64,000 bases of DNA from Methanolobus mangrovi (lineage in GTDB: Archaea > Halobacteriota > Methanosarcinia > Methanosarcinales > Methanosarcinaceae): contig NZ_CP133594.1 in assembly GCF_031312535.1 (NCBI RefSeq), positions 124,001 through 188,000 on the forward strand. Direction: 5' to 3'. The position numbers and the translations under genes were made by a program. This document shows positions 36,854 to 46,894 of this stretch, in pieces; positions within the stretch are counted from its first letter, which is position 1, and each line of letters starts with the position of its first letter. The notes under the pieces are model-generated. The model had not been told where the DNA came from, did not search any database, and was given only the letters and a program-made list of their open reading frames with translations.

Positions 36854-37498
36854 ATGGAACATAAAAGATCATTGTTGAAACTCATAGACTTCTACCTTGT
36901 GACTGATTCCGTTTTGTCTAAAAAAGGAACACTGTCAGATGTAGAGAATGCAGTTACTGCAGGTTGCAGGATAGTCCAGTACAGGGAAAAATCCAGAAGC
37001 ACAAAGGATATGATCCTTGAAGCATCGCAAATCAAAACCCTGTGTGGCAGTGAGGCAATATTCCTGGTGAATGACCGGGTGGATGTTGCTCTTGCTGTTG
37101 ATGCCGATGGTGTTCATATAGGTCAGGATGACATGCATATATCAACTGCACGGAATCTTCTGGGTCCTGATAAGATAATCGGTCTTACGGTCCACAATGT
37201 TGAAGAGGCTCTTGAAGCAGAACGGAATGGTGCTGATTACGTGGGTCTGGGTCCTATCTTTGACACCACCACCAAAAACGATGCAGGTGATGGTATCGGT
37301 CCGGAGAGCATCAGAGCTGTAAAAGATGCCATAGACGTTCCTATCGTTGCTATAGGTGGCATTAATAAACAGAACTGTGAAAGTGTTATTGTAGGTGGTT
37401 CGGACAGCCTTGTAGCAATTTCTGCGGTAGTGTGCAGTGATGATGTTGCCAGAGAAACAAAGGATTTCATTGACATTATAAAGCAGTTCAAGGAATAA
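36854..37498 (+). CDS. thiE: Thiamine-phosphate synthase ThiE
   Basis: 214 residues. Joins HMP-PP and thiazole phosphate. Motifs: FYLVTDS near the N-terminus, [16 protein letters not shown] (QYREK), [43 protein letters not shown] (GPxF.T.TK), and [13 protein letters not shown] 36854 is preferred; TTG 36833 overlaps the thiM stop. Followed by a bidirectional terminator. Confidence 0.96.
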   Translation: MEHKRSLLKLIDFYLVTDSVLSKKGTLSDVENAVTAGCRIVQYREKSRSTKDMILEASQIKTLCGSEAIFLVNDRVDVALAVDADGVHIGQDDMHISTARNLLGPDKIIGLTVHNVEEALEAERNGADYVGLGPIFDTTTKNDAGDGIGPESIRAVKDAIDVPIVAIGGINKQNCESVIVGGSDSLVAISAVVCSDDVARETKDFIDIIKQFKE

Positions 37499-37547
37499 GC
37501 AATAATAAAACAGAAACAGCAATTGAACTTGAATAACTAAAATAGTA

Positions 37548-37572
37548 TTTTGATGGGTTTTTCCCATCAAAA
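37548..37572. terminator. Bidirectional terminator between thiE and serS
   Basis: TTTTGATGGG-TTTTT-CCCATCAAAA is a perfect 10-bp stem between convergent genes, with A/T tails working on both strands. Confidence 0.75.
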
Positions 37573-37581
37573 ACAAAAAGA

Positions 37582-39153
37582 TCAGAGGAACCTGATTCCT
37601 CTGGGAACCTCTCCAACTCTTTTCCTGAATTCCTCAGGCCAGTTTGCAGGGTCCAGTCCTTTCTGTGCAAAGAACGCTGAAGCCCATCTTTCCAGTCCGA
37701 CACCGGAACATCCGGACCAGAGTTCTTCTCCTGACTGGCATTTGACATTGAATCCTGATGGATACTTGTTGCCGTTCACACTGACATTCTGGAATTCCAG
37801 CCATTCTCCGTCTTCGCCGCGATAAGGCAGAACTGCTTCATAGTCGGTTGTTCCGGCCTCGGTCTGCTCAGAGACTCCGGTAAGTCCTTCCTGTGCCATG
37901 AACCATGGTGTAACCCATGCTTTTCTCCATTCGAGGTCCAGTATCTCATTGAAGATATGCATGTATCTCTCGTGCAGTTCATTGGCAGTCTTGATTACCT
38001 GTTCTTTGTTTCCAACCCAGAGGATCTCTATCCTGTGGAATTCATCCACACGTTCCATGCCGTGGATTCCACCACTCTCATACCTGTGTGAAGTTCCTGA
38101 CCTGTCGAATACCTTGATAGGGAATTCATCTGTAGGTACTGTTTCACCCTGCAGGTATGTCCAGAATGGAGGGCACTGTGCATAGCACATTCCACCAATT
38201 GGGTCTCCTATCTTCTCTTTGATAAGGGATGTAGGGACCTCAAGGGTTACTTTATAATGGTCAATTACTTCTTCCCAGAACTCAGGGTCCCTGGTCTTTG
38301 GAGGACATACGTAATATATCTCAGGATAAACACCCTTTGCGTGTCCTGATTTCTGCCATACCTCCCATGGAACCAGCTTTGGGAAGATCATTTCCCTGTA
38401 TCCCAATGGTTCCAGCAGTTCATCAAGAACTATCTTTTCAAAGGTCCTGAACATTTTAGTGGACTGCGGGCCATGTATCCACTGTCCCCTGCTGGCACCT
38501 CTCTTAAGCCATCCGGCTTCCATCATTGCCTTGGTAGGGTCTTCTGTGAATGCATGTTCCTTCTTTTCACTCTGCCACAGTACGTTCCAGTGCTCGGTCT
38601 TTCCGCCGTATTCTCCCTGCTCCAGTTTATCTTCCATCAGGGAAAGTATCCTGTCAGGAACACGATTTGACATTGCAGCTTCATCAACATCAAGTACAAG
38701 TTTGATGCTTCCATCCTTATATGTCATCTCGCTTACATAGGGAATCCTCATTGGAGGAAGTTCTTTTTCGGAAGGTACTTCAATTGTGTATGAGTCAACC
38801 TCTATTCCACGGACACCTATCTTGAACTCTTTTCCAAGCTTTCCAGCAAGTGGTTTTCTCATACGGAGCAGTGCATCGTGTACACGGACATGCCTGCCTG
38901 ACTCGATGATGAGTTTTATCCTGTCACCCTCGACTCTCCATCCAGTGACCTTTGCACCCTGTCCCTCCGGTGCTCCTTTGGTAAGAATAGTGTGATTAGC
39001 CTCATGTATGTAGTCACCGATAACATCTGCAGCCGGTGTTGCATCGGCACTGGTCTTAAGTGAACACTCCAGCCTGAATTTGAAATTGATTACAGCTCCG
39101 AAACCTTCCGGTTTGTCTGCCGGACAGCATTCATCTCTTTTCTTTGCTTCCAT
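37582..39153 (-). CDS. serS: Seryl-tRNA synthetase, rare methanogen type (SerS2)
   Basis: 523 residues; this class II SerRS form occurs only in some methanogenic archaea and uses a zinc ion to recognise serine. Evidence: [20 protein letters not shown] at the N-terminus, [20 protein letters not shown] (motif 1-2 region), [16 protein letters not shown] (zinc Cys), [16 protein letters not shown], and [20 protein letters not shown] (second zinc Cys, motif 3 GVGLERW). ATG at 39153. Monocistronic. Confidence 0.96.
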   Translation of the reverse strand: MEAKKRDECCPADKPEGFGAVINFKFRLECSLKTSADATPAADVIGDYIHEANHTILTKGAPEGQGAKVTGWRVEGDRIKLIIESGRHVRVHDALLRMRKPLAGKLGKEFKIGVRGIEVDSYTIEVPSEKELPPMRIPYVSEMTYKDGSIKLVLDVDEAAMSNRVPDRILSLMEDKLEQGEYGGKTEHWNVLWQSEKKEHAFTEDPTKAMMEAGWLKRGASRGQWIHGPQSTKMFRTFEKIVLDELLEPLGYREMIFPKLVPWEVWQKSGHAKGVYPEIYYVCPPKTRDPEFWEEVIDHYKVTLEVPTSLIKEKIGDPIGGMCYAQCPPFWTYLQGETVPTDEFPIKVFDRSGTSHRYESGGIHGMERVDEFHRIEILWVGNKEQVIKTANELHERYMHIFNEILDLEWRKAWVTPWFMAQEGLTGVSEQTEAGTTDYEAVLPYRGEDGEWLEFQNVSVNGNKYPSGFNVKCQSGEELWSGCSGVGLERWASAFFAQKGLDPANWPEEFRKRVGEVPRGIRFL

Positions 39154-39357
39154 TATGATTCCATTCCTTTTTGTGATTATGATAATTCAGCAGTGATAAG
39201 TAAGCTAAGATACCTGATTTCCACAAATATTTCTCTGTGTCTGGTTACTTTATGCATGATGTATCTTTTGCTAATTAAGAGCTTCTCTTTATTGGCTGCC
39301 ATCCAAGAGTTATTCTTTTAATGGAAAAAAACATCTAAGTCAGAAATGAGGTGCTCT

Positions 39358-40281
39358 ATGAAAGTCCTGATATTAGGTGCGGGAGCAGTGGGTCTTTCAC
39401 TTGCTGCAAAACTGTCTTCGGTTTGTGATGTGCATGCGGTCTGCCGCCAGAGGCATGCTGACAGGATAAAGGATGCAGGTTTTAAAATGACCGGTCTCTG
39501 GGGTGAATCAACCTGCAAATTCAGCTGCTCTGAAGAAGTTCCAGAAGATAATTATGATTATATATTCATCACTTCCAAGTCCACTGCAACTGAAGCTATA
39601 TGTGAACAATTCTCCAATATAATTAAGGGCAGGGAGGTTGTCAGTATGCAGAATGGCCTGGGTAATGAGGAAATAATTGCCAGATATACTGATAAGGTAA
39701 TTGGCGGCACTATTATTACCGGGTTTGAATGGGTGGGCGATGCAGAAATACACGTGTCTGTTGAAACCGGACCAATGAACCTTGGAAGATTCCCATCAGG
39801 AATTGATGACAGTGTACTCCAACTTGTAGAACTGATTAAAAGTGCAGGTATTCAGGTTACAGGAACAGAGAATATCATGAGTTCTGTCTGGTCAAAGGTT
39901 CTTTACAATTCAGCCCTCAATCCACTTGGTGCTGTTATGGGTGTTCCTTATGGAAAATTGGAAAATAAACACGCATGGAATATTATTATCAATGTGGTAA
40001 AAGAGGCTTTTATGGTCACAGAAGCAGAAGGAGTTATTCTTCCATGGAAAAGTGCGGATGAATATCTTAATTACCTGCATGATTTCCAGCTCCCAAATAC
40101 TGCAGAACACCATTCATCAATGCTCCAGGATATCTCATCAGGAAGAAAGACCGAGATCGATTTCCTCAATGGTGCTATTGTTATAAGGGCAAAGGAATTT
40201 GGTATCGATACGCCTTACAATACTTTTATCTCAGAGCAAATACGCTTCATGGAAGCTCTTCAGGCAGAAAAACAGACTTAA
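39358..40281 (+). CDS. Ketopantoate reductase-family dehydrogenase (PanE/ApbA)
   Basis: 307 residues. N-terminal Rossmann motif MKVLILGAGAVGLSLAAKL, then DYIFITSKSTATE, VVSMQNGLGNEE and GGTIITGFEW; C-terminal domain VWSKVLYNSALNPLGAVMGV and TEIDFLNGAIV, all standard for 2-dehydropantoate 2-reductase. Reduces ketopantoate to pantoate for CoA synthesis if orthologous. ATG 39358 has GAGGTG just upstream (39347-39352); ATG 39346 would bring that site into the gene. Confidence 0.9.
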   Translation: MKVLILGAGAVGLSLAAKLSSVCDVHAVCRQRHADRIKDAGFKMTGLWGESTCKFSCSEEVPEDNYDYIFITSKSTATEAICEQFSNIIKGREVVSMQNGLGNEEIIARYTDKVIGGTIITGFEWVGDAEIHVSVETGPMNLGRFPSGIDDSVLQLVELIKSAGIQVTGTENIMSSVWSKVLYNSALNPLGAVMGVPYGKLENKHAWNIIINVVKEAFMVTEAEGVILPWKSADEYLNYLHDFQLPNTAEHHSSMLQDISSGRKTEIDFLNGAIVIRAKEFGIDTPYNTFISEQIRFMEALQAEKQT

Positions 40282-40327
40282 CTTATGCATTAAGCAGAAT
40301 CTAATGAAAACGAATCAGGTGTTTCAT

Positions 40328-40897
40328 ATGGCAATCCGATCAGTTAGTGAACTTGTAGAGCAGGGATTTGAAGGGATCGAGAATGAGATTAATACATGCA
40401 CTGACTGTCAGCTTCATGAAACGGTCACAAACAGGGTCATTAGTAAAGGCTCTCGTAGTCCGAAGATAGTTTTCGTGGGTGAGGCTCCTGGCAAGAATGA
40501 AGATGAGACTGGAATTCCTTTTTGCGGCAGAGCCGGAAAGAACCTTGATGGCATGATCGAATACATGGGCCTTTCCGAGGACGGCTATGCAGTGATAAAT
40601 ACTATAAAGTGCCGCCCTCCAAATAATCGCAATCCCCTGAAAAGTGAAATAAATGCCTGCAAACCCTTCCTCCAGGCTCAGATCGAGCTTCTTAACCCAA
40701 AGGTGATCATCCTGCTTGGCAACACTGCGGAAAAAGCCTTTTGCAACGGTGAGAAACTTGATTGGGGTGTCCCCCGAATAGTGGATGGAAAGCACACTCT
40801 CCTGAAGATATATCATCCGGCGGCACTCATATACCAGCGTTCAAGAATAGAGGAACAGAATGCCCTGATCGATAACAACAGGCATTTGTGGGAATAA
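40328..40897 (+). CDS. Type 4 (Fe-S) uracil-DNA glycosylase
   Basis: 189 residues, DNA repair. Family 4 signature: CTDCQLHE (first Cys pair), KIVFVGEAPGKNEDETGIPF with CGRAG (motif A), VINTIKCRPPNNRNP and ACKPFL (remaining Cys of the 4Fe-4S site), VIILLGNTAEKAF, and LKIYHPAAL (motif B). The open frame begins further upstream in the end of the reductase gene, but ATG 40328 with AGGTG (40318-40322) fits the family. Confidence 0.94.
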   Translation: MAIRSVSELVEQGFEGIENEINTCTDCQLHETVTNRVISKGSRSPKIVFVGEAPGKNEDETGIPFCGRAGKNLDGMIEYMGLSEDGYAVINTIKCRPPNNRNPLKSEINACKPFLQAQIELLNPKVIILLGNTAEKAFCNGEKLDWGVPRIVDGKHTLLKIYHPAALIYQRSRIEEQNALIDNNRHLWE

Positions 40898-40918
40898 AAA
40901 AAGTAATATTTGATTTCC

Positions 40919-41152
40919 TCACTCATCGAGGTCTTCAGCAATCTCTTCTGCTATTTTTGCATTCATCAGAAGGTCATCGACCGTAGCTATTAGTGATGTG
41001 ATCTTCTCAGTAGTGATGTGAATGCATACACTATCCTCTTTGATCTCTGTATTCATATTTGTCAGGTTATCAGGTGCCAGCGAGTTTGCAATCCTTTTAG
41101 CTACCTGCATAGCTCCTTCATCTTTGAACTCGATGGTAGTAGTAATTTTCAT
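40919..41152 (-). CDS. pcc1: KEOPS complex subunit Pcc1
   Basis: 77 residues. Dimerising subunit of KEOPS, which makes t6A in tRNA. Matches the small archaeal Pcc1: KITTTIEFKDEGAMQVAKRI, LAPDNLTNMNTEIKEDSVCI and TSLIATVDDLLMNAKIAEEI. Its ATG overlaps the end of the DHH gene by 4 bases, so it is translated from the same message. Confidence 0.92.
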   Translation of the reverse strand: MKITTTIEFKDEGAMQVAKRIANSLAPDNLTNMNTEIKEDSVCIHITTEKITSLIATVDDLLMNAKIAEEIAEDLDE

Positions 41153-42489
41153 TCACTCTGCTCCTTATGAGGGAGTTGCTCTGCAACGATCTCGTCAACT
41201 TTGGCGATGAACTGTTCTGCGGTTCCCGGAGGTATCGAGGCACCGGATGCCACATTATGTCCTCCACCTTCGCCACCTACCAGCTTAGCAGCTTCTCGGA
41301 GCGCAAAAGACAGGTCAAGTCCTTTTTCCACAAGTGCACGGGTACCTCTTGCAGAAACCTTCACAAGTTCCTCTACCTGATTAACTGCAACAAATGGCAT
41401 TTCAGGGTTGACATACCTGACGAAAGTACTGGCTATCATGCCTGTTGATTCCATTTCCTCACCTATCAGGTAGCCGATACTTTTCCCCTGCTTTACCATA
41501 TCCATACCTTTCTTGATATTCTCTACAATGGATATCTGGTGGGACATTGCCATGTCCGTTGCTTCTGCAAGGTGTGTGTTATTCTTCATACAGATAGACA
41601 GCCCCATGCCACCTTTATCGGCCTTGCCACAGGTGTTCAGTATTGCAACGAGGTCATAGACATTATGTACTATCTCCTTGTTCAGGATGTACACATCACC
41701 AATAGCTGCATCTATGGCTTCGGGACTTGCATGTTTTGCAAGTTTAAGTGCGATTGCGGATGTTAGTTTCTTGGTCTGGTCGGGGTCGAGGTCCTCAATA
41801 TTGCCATGAAGCCCGAGAATATCAAGGAAATTATCAATTTTCTCCCTGTCACCAGTGATGTCGAGGTAAGGTTCAGGTGTGTACTCAAGCACTTTTGCCA
41901 GGTCTCCGTCACCAATCCTAAGTCCTTTTTTAACAGTCACTACTTCTGCATTCACGGCCTCTTCCAGTATATGGCCATTAAGGGTGCTGAAAAGCTGTTT
42001 ATCACCTACAGCACCTGCAATTGCAAGTCCTGCAAGGTCTATGTTTGCAGGTTCCATTTCCATTGCCACAAAGAAAGTGGTTCCGGACCCGGACACATGC
42101 ATTGCTCCGTCAATTCCAACAAGATGAGGATTTACAAGAACCTTTGCAGGTGTTTTTCCCACCGGAACATGGTGGTCCAGTACAACTATGTCCTGTTTGA
42201 TCTCAGATATGATGTCTGACTGCCCGCTGCCCATGTCGCAGAAAAGTACAAGGTCATCGTCTCCAGCGCTTGCCTTCACTATTTCAACCACGGATCTGTC
42301 AAGTCTGGGTACGATAGTAGTGTGAAAACGGATGTCTTTTCTCATGAGTGCCTGGCAGATTATTCCTGCAGATGTAAGGCCGTCGGCATCATTGTGTGAA
42401 ATGACACGTACATGGTCATGCTTTTCAATGACATCTGCTGCCTCTCTTGCCAGTTCCTTGAGTTTTTGCATCTCTATATTAAATTTCAT
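41149..42489 (-). CDS. DHH-family phosphoesterase, RecJ-like exonuclease
   Basis: 446 residues. DHH motifs: HVRVISHNDADGLTSAGII (motif I with DAD), DDDLVLFCDMGSGQSDII, VVLDHHVPVG (the DHH signature), NPHLVGIDGA, and a DHHA1 C-terminus GGEGGGHNVASGASIPPG. Archaeal proteins of this build are single-strand 5' exonucleases or nanoRNases, some bound to the GINS replication complex. Exact role not decidable here. Lies between the glm genes and pcc1. Confidence 0.92.
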   Translation of the reverse strand: MKFNIEMQKLKELAREAADVIEKHDHVRVISHNDADGLTSAGIICQALMRKDIRFHTTIVPRLDRSVVEIVKASAGDDDLVLFCDMGSGQSDIISEIKQDIVVLDHHVPVGKTPAKVLVNPHLVGIDGAMHVSGSGTTFFVAMEMEPANIDLAGLAIAGAVGDKQLFSTLNGHILEEAVNAEVVTVKKGLRIGDGDLAKVLEYTPEPYLDITGDREKIDNFLDILGLHGNIEDLDPDQTKKLTSAIALKLAKHASPEAIDAAIGDVYILNKEIVHNVYDLVAILNTCGKADKGGMGLSICMKNNTHLAEATDMAMSHQISIVENIKKGMDMVKQGKSIGYLIGEEMESTGMIASTFVRYVNPEMPFVAVNQVEELVKVSARGTRALVEKGLDLSFALREAAKLVGGEGGGHNVASGASIPPGTAEQFIAKVDEIVAEQLPHKEQSE

Positions 42490-42521
42490 CCGAATCTCCG
42501 GGGTAATGATAGTAAAGCGAC

Positions 42522-43730
42522 TTAATTAGTTTTTCTTTTGTACATAACAACTTCACCGGGCATAGTGGAACTTCCCGGTTCCATTACTGTACCGATGTTG
42601 ATGCTTGTATTGATGCCTGTGTGAACATCATCTCCCATGATGACGCCAAGTTTCCTGCGGCCGGTATCTACCAGTTCACCCTTAACCATTGATTTTACGT
42701 TCTTATTATCGTGTCGCAGGTTCGCAACCTTTGTACCGGCACCGAAGTTGCAGGCTGTGCCTATGACACTGTCACCGAGATAACTGAGATGTCCTATTTT
42801 AGTGCCATCCATTATTATACTGTTCTTGACCTCAACAGCATTGCCAATATGGACATCGTTACCAATGGCAGTTGAAGACCTGATGAAGCAGTTAGGTCCG
42901 ATATCACAGTTTTCACCAATGACCACCGGTCCGATTATATAGGCACCATTGCGGACAATTGTGTTCTTGCCAACCTTTACATTTCCATGCAGGGTCGCAT
43001 AAGGTTCAACAGTACCTTCATGGGTATCATCGATATTCTCAAGTAGCACCTTGTTTGCATCCAGCATATCCCAGGGCCTTCCAATGTCGATCCAGTCACT
43101 GGTGAGTATCTCATAACCAACACTGCAGCCATCATCTATCATCATCTGCAATGAATCAGTTATCTCATACTCTCCTCTTTTTGATTTTCCTGTTTTATCT
43201 ATGTACTCAAAAATAACATCATCAAAAAGATATATTCCGGCATTTGCAAGGTTTGTTGCCGGGTTCTTTGGCTTCTCGATGATCCGTGTGACTCTCTCTT
43301 CCTTATTTTCAATGACACCGAACTGTGAAGGATCTTCCACTTCCTTTACACTGATGATCGCATCCTCTGTTCTGGATATCAGATGTTTGATGTGTTCTGT
43401 GCTTACAAGCATGTCTCCGTTTAGAACAATGAAATGCCCTTTAACGTAATCTTTTGCATAACCTATGGCGTTGGCAGTTCCAAGTTGCTCTTCCTGGTGC
43501 ACATACTCCACACTGATCCCAAGGTGGTTTCCATCCTTGAAATACTCCATTATTGAATTTTCACGGTATCCTGTAACAATAAGGAACTCTTTGATTCCTG
43601 CATCCATAGCAGCATTAATGGTATGTTCCATCATGGGTTTGTTCGCTATGGGGAGCATCACTTTTGGTTTAGATGCTGTCAGCGGTCTCATCCTTGTGCC
43701 TTCACCGGCAGCAAGTATAACTACTTTCAT
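42522..43730 (-). CDS. Sugar-1-phosphate nucleotidylyl/acetyltransferase (GlmU-like), copy 1
   Basis: 402 residues. N-terminal nucleotidyltransferase: [20 protein letters not shown] (nucleotide-binding loop), [29 protein letters not shown] and [11 protein letters not shown]-terminal left-handed beta-helix of hexapeptide repeats ([20 protein letters not shown]) with an acetyltransferase-like end ([13 protein letters not shown]). Likely makes UDP-GlcNAc from GlcN-1-P, as in archaeal bifunctional enzymes. The ATG at 43730 overlaps the glmM stop (ATGA); GTG 43739 would add three residues. Confidence 0.88.
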   Translation of the reverse strand: MKVVILAAGEGTRMRPLTASKPKVMLPIANKPMMEHTINAAMDAGIKEFLIVTGYRENSIMEYFKDGNHLGISVEYVHQEEQLGTANAIGYAKDYVKGHFIVLNGDMLVSTEHIKHLISRTEDAIISVKEVEDPSQFGVIENKEERVTRIIEKPKNPATNLANAGIYLFDDVIFEYIDKTGKSKRGEYEITDSLQMMIDDGCSVGYEILTSDWIDIGRPWDMLDANKVLLENIDDTHEGTVEPYATLHGNVKVGKNTIVRNGAYIIGPVVIGENCDIGPNCFIRSSTAIGNDVHIGNAVEVKNSIIMDGTKIGHLSYLGDSVIGTACNFGAGTKVANLRHDNKNVKSMVKGELVDTGRRKLGVIMGDDVHTGINTSINIGTVMEPGSSTMPGEVVMYKRKTN

Positions 43731-45028
43731 TGAAGGCACTCCTTCACAATAGTCTCAACCTTTGCATGGAGCTCTTCCACATTCTTCCTGGCTTCTGCTG
43801 TAATCCTTATCTTTGCCTCGGTTCCCGATGGCCTGACCAATACCCATCCATCTTCCATATCAACCCTGATACCATCGATGCTGGAAACTTCCCCCATGCT
43901 CGCAAGCCTTGAGCTGATAGCTTTCATGACTTCTGATTTTCTGGAATTATCGCATTCAACCGTACTTCTGAGTGTGGGGTACTGTGGCAATTCCTCCCTA
44001 AGCACAGAGAGTTTTTTCTCCTTGACAATATCAACAAGCAGAGCTGCCGCATAGATCCCGTCCGGGCAATATGATATCCTAGGGAATATCCAGCTTCCGG
44101 ATGGCTCTCCGCCAAAATCAGCCTTCTGCTTCTTCATTTCCTCCGCGACATATACGTCACCGACTCTAGTGTGGATAATAGTTGAACCCGGGAGTGCATC
44201 ATCGACTATCATTGAAGTGTCCACAGGGACTACAACTTTCGGATTGTCCTTGCATTCGTAGCGTGCAAAGATGGCAAGCATTTCGTCACCTGACACAAAA
44301 ATGCCGTTCTCATCCACAGCCATCATCCTGTCAGCATCACCATCATGAGCGATACCAAGTTCAGCCTTGAACTCGGTCACTGCTCTTTTCAGCATCCAGA
44401 GATTCGAGTCTTTAGGTTCTGGATTGCGTGCAGGGAAATGTCCGTCGATCTGTGAGTTAAGCGTGATTACTTCGCATCCCATTTCGCGTAGAAGGAATGG
44501 TGTTATAGTTCCGCCTGCACCGCCTCCACAATCGACAACAACCCTTATGGGTGCACCAGTCGAGTGGCTTTGTATCATATCAATGTGATCCCTGACCGCA
44601 TTCTCGTATGAGGTTATTTCTCCTATCCTGTTCCATGGAACATTGACAAAATCCTCTTTCTCGATGATATACTCAATTTCTTCCTGCTGGGTGGAGTCAA
44701 AAGCCATCCCATCAGGGTTCCAGAGTTTGATCCCAACATCCTGTGCAGGGTTATGTGATGCAGTGACCATAACTCCGCAGTCATAATTGCGGGCTGCATA
44801 TGCAAGAGTCGGTGTTGTCAGGATGCCTGCACGGACAACATTGCATCCTGCAGACATGAGGCCTGAGATGAGCGCATGTTCTATCATCTCTCCGGCTACA
44901 CGGGGGTCTCTTCCAATAACGGCGGTCTTCTTTGATCTTCCAAGAGCCATTCCCACTTTCAGAGCCAGGTCAACGGTGACTTCTACATTTGCAAGTCCCC
45001 GGATGCCTGATGAACCAAATAATTTCAT
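43727..45028 (-). CDS. glmM: Phosphoglucosamine mutase GlmM
   Basis: 433 residues of the phosphohexomutase superfamily. [16 protein letters not shown] at the start, [20 protein letters not shown] (phospho-Ser loop), [18 protein letters not shown] (metal loop DGDAD), [13 protein letters not shown] (sugar-binding loop) and [12 protein letters not shown] (phosphate loop). Converts GlcN-6-P to GlcN-1-P. In the glm gene run, its neighbours give the specificity. Confidence 0.9.
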   Translation of the reverse strand: MKLFGSSGIRGLANVEVTVDLALKVGMALGRSKKTAVIGRDPRVAGEMIEHALISGLMSAGCNVVRAGILTTPTLAYAARNYDCGVMVTASHNPAQDVGIKLWNPDGMAFDSTQQEEIEYIIEKEDFVNVPWNRIGEITSYENAVRDHIDMIQSHSTGAPIRVVVDCGGGAGGTITPFLLREMGCEVITLNSQIDGHFPARNPEPKDSNLWMLKRAVTEFKAELGIAHDGDADRMMAVDENGIFVSGDEMLAIFARYECKDNPKVVVPVDTSMIVDDALPGSTIIHTRVGDVYVAEEMKKQKADFGGEPSGSWIFPRISYCPDGIYAAALLVDIVKEKKLSVLREELPQYPTLRSTVECDNSRKSEVMKAISSRLASMGEVSSIDGIRVDMEDGWVLVRPSGTEAKIRITAEARKNVEELHAKVETIVKECLQ

Positions 45029-45055
45029 TCAAAATCCTCTCTTAAAATAAAATGA

Positions 45056-46885
45056 TCATTCAACGGTTACACTCTTTGCAAGGTTCCTTGGTTTATCAAT
45101 AGAACAATCCTTTGCCAGTGCTGTATAATATGAAAGCAATTGCAATACTACTGAAGAAAGTACCGGTGCAAGGAGTTCATGTGAAGAAGGCACTCGAAGT
45201 ACAATATCAACGTACTTGTCTATCTCAGTATCATCGTCATCAGCCACCGCAATGACAGTGGCATTACGTGCCTTTACTTCCTTGATGTTGCTGAGTATTT
45301 TCTCATATGTATGTCCTCTGGTGGCGATTGCAACCACAGGGGTCTCATCAGTAATAAGTGCCAGAGGGCCATGTTTTAGTTCACCTGCTGCATAGCCTTC
45401 AGCATGTATATATGAGATCTCCTTCAGTTTCAGTGCCCCTTCAAGAGCCACAGGATAATTCAGGTAACGACCTATAAAGAAACAATCTCTCTTGTCTGCA
45501 AACTGTGCAGCACATTCCTTTATCATTTCTTTTTTGTTGAGGATTTTTTGTATCTGACCCGGGAGACGCTTCATCCCGACGATAAGGTCCTTTGCCTCGT
45601 TTGCGCTGACAACACCTCGTATCCTTCCAAGATGGATGGCAAGCATGTAAAGTGCTACCAGCTGTGCTGTGAAGGTCTTTGTCGCAGCAACGCCTATTTC
45701 AGGCCCGGATCTTGTATATAGCACACTATCCGATTCTCTGGTAATGGTGCTACCCACAACGTTTGTGATTGCAATACTACGGCATCCGTAGGAGCTTGAA
45801 CTCCTGACTGCAGCCAGGGTATCTGCTGTCTCACCTGACTGTGTGATGGCAATTGTCAACTCCTCTCCGCACAGTACCGGGTTACTGTACCTGAACTCAG
45901 ATGCAGTTTCCACGTCAGTGTGGAGGCCAGCAAGTTTTTCAAAGAGGTATTTGCCAAGTATGCCTGCATTCCATGAGGTTCCACAGGCTATAATTGTAAC
46001 TCTTTTTAGTCTTTTGATCTCGTCACGCTCAAGATATAGTTCATCCAGTGTAACGGTCCCTTCAAGTTCGGATAATTTGCCTGCAAATGTATTCTGTATT
46101 GAAGTAGGCTGTTCATGTATCTCTTTTAGCATAAAATGCTCGTAACCTGCTTTTTCAGCAGCTTCAAGAGTCCATTCAATGGTTTCCGTATCCCTGGAAA
46201 TGCTGTTTCCATCAAGATCAAATATGTCAATTGAGTCTGGTTTTAAAAGCCCTATCTCATTGTCGTTGATATATATTACTTCTTTTGTATGCTTTAAAAA
46301 AGCAGTAACGTCGGATGCAGCATAATTGCTGCCATTGCCGATTCCAATGACTAGGGGGCTGTCCTTTCTGGCAAAAGCCAGTATACCTGGTTCTTCAGCA
46401 CATAGTGCTGCAATTGCGTATGAGCCTTCAAGTTCTTTTATCGTTTCTGTCAGGCCATCAAGCAGGTATTTCTTACCATTGCAATTCATGTTAAAATGCA
46501 AAAGATGAGCTATAACTTCAGTATCCGTATCAGACTTGAACTCGTAACCAAGACCTGTCAGTCTTTCCTTGAGTTGCATATAATTTTCGATAATCCCATT
46601 GTGGACCACTGACACATTAGATGAAATATGCGGGTGAGCATTTCTGGTTTCCGGTTTTCCGTGTGTTGCCCATCTTGTATGCCCTATGCCGGTACTTCCA
46701 TTTACATTCTCAGGAATTATGTCTTCCAGGTTCTTTATTCTCCCCGCGATCTTATACGTTTCAAGTGATCCGTTGAAAATCGTAACGCCTGCGGAATCAT
46801 ATCCTCTGTATTCCAGCATTTTGAGTGATTCAAGTATTATAGGTACAGCCTGACCATCGCCGATATATCCAACTATTCCGCACAT
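45056..46885 (-). CDS. glmS: Glutamine-fructose-6-phosphate aminotransferase GlmS
   Basis: 609 residues. Starts MCGIVGYIGDG with the Cys2 nucleophile of the glutaminase domain, followed by HTRWATHGKPETRNAHPH. The isomerase half has two SIS domains (ACGTSWNAGILGKYLFEKLA, ITQSGETADTLAA, EISYIHAEGYAAGELKHGPL) and ends DKPRNLAKSVTVE. Makes GlcN-6-P from fructose-6-P and glutamine. No glmS ribozyme is seen upstream, as expected for an archaeon. Confidence 0.97.
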   Translation of the reverse strand: MCGIVGYIGDGQAVPIILESLKMLEYRGYDSAGVTIFNGSLETYKIAGRIKNLEDIIPENVNGSTGIGHTRWATHGKPETRNAHPHISSNVSVVHNGIIENYMQLKERLTGLGYEFKSDTDTEVIAHLLHFNMNCNGKKYLLDGLTETIKELEGSYAIAALCAEEPGILAFARKDSPLVIGIGNGSNYAASDVTAFLKHTKEVIYINDNEIGLLKPDSIDIFDLDGNSISRDTETIEWTLEAAEKAGYEHFMLKEIHEQPTSIQNTFAGKLSELEGTVTLDELYLERDEIKRLKRVTIIACGTSWNAGILGKYLFEKLAGLHTDVETASEFRYSNPVLCGEELTIAITQSGETADTLAAVRSSSSYGCRSIAITNVVGSTITRESDSVLYTRSGPEIGVAATKTFTAQLVALYMLAIHLGRIRGVVSANEAKDLIVGMKRLPGQIQKILNKKEMIKECAAQFADKRDCFFIGRYLNYPVALEGALKLKEISYIHAEGYAAGELKHGPLALITDETPVVAIATRGHTYEKILSNIKEVKARNATVIAVADDDDTEIDKYVDIVLRVPSSHELLAPVLSSVVLQLLSYYTALAKDCSIDKPRNLAKSVTVE

Positions 46886-46894
46886 TTTTTCACC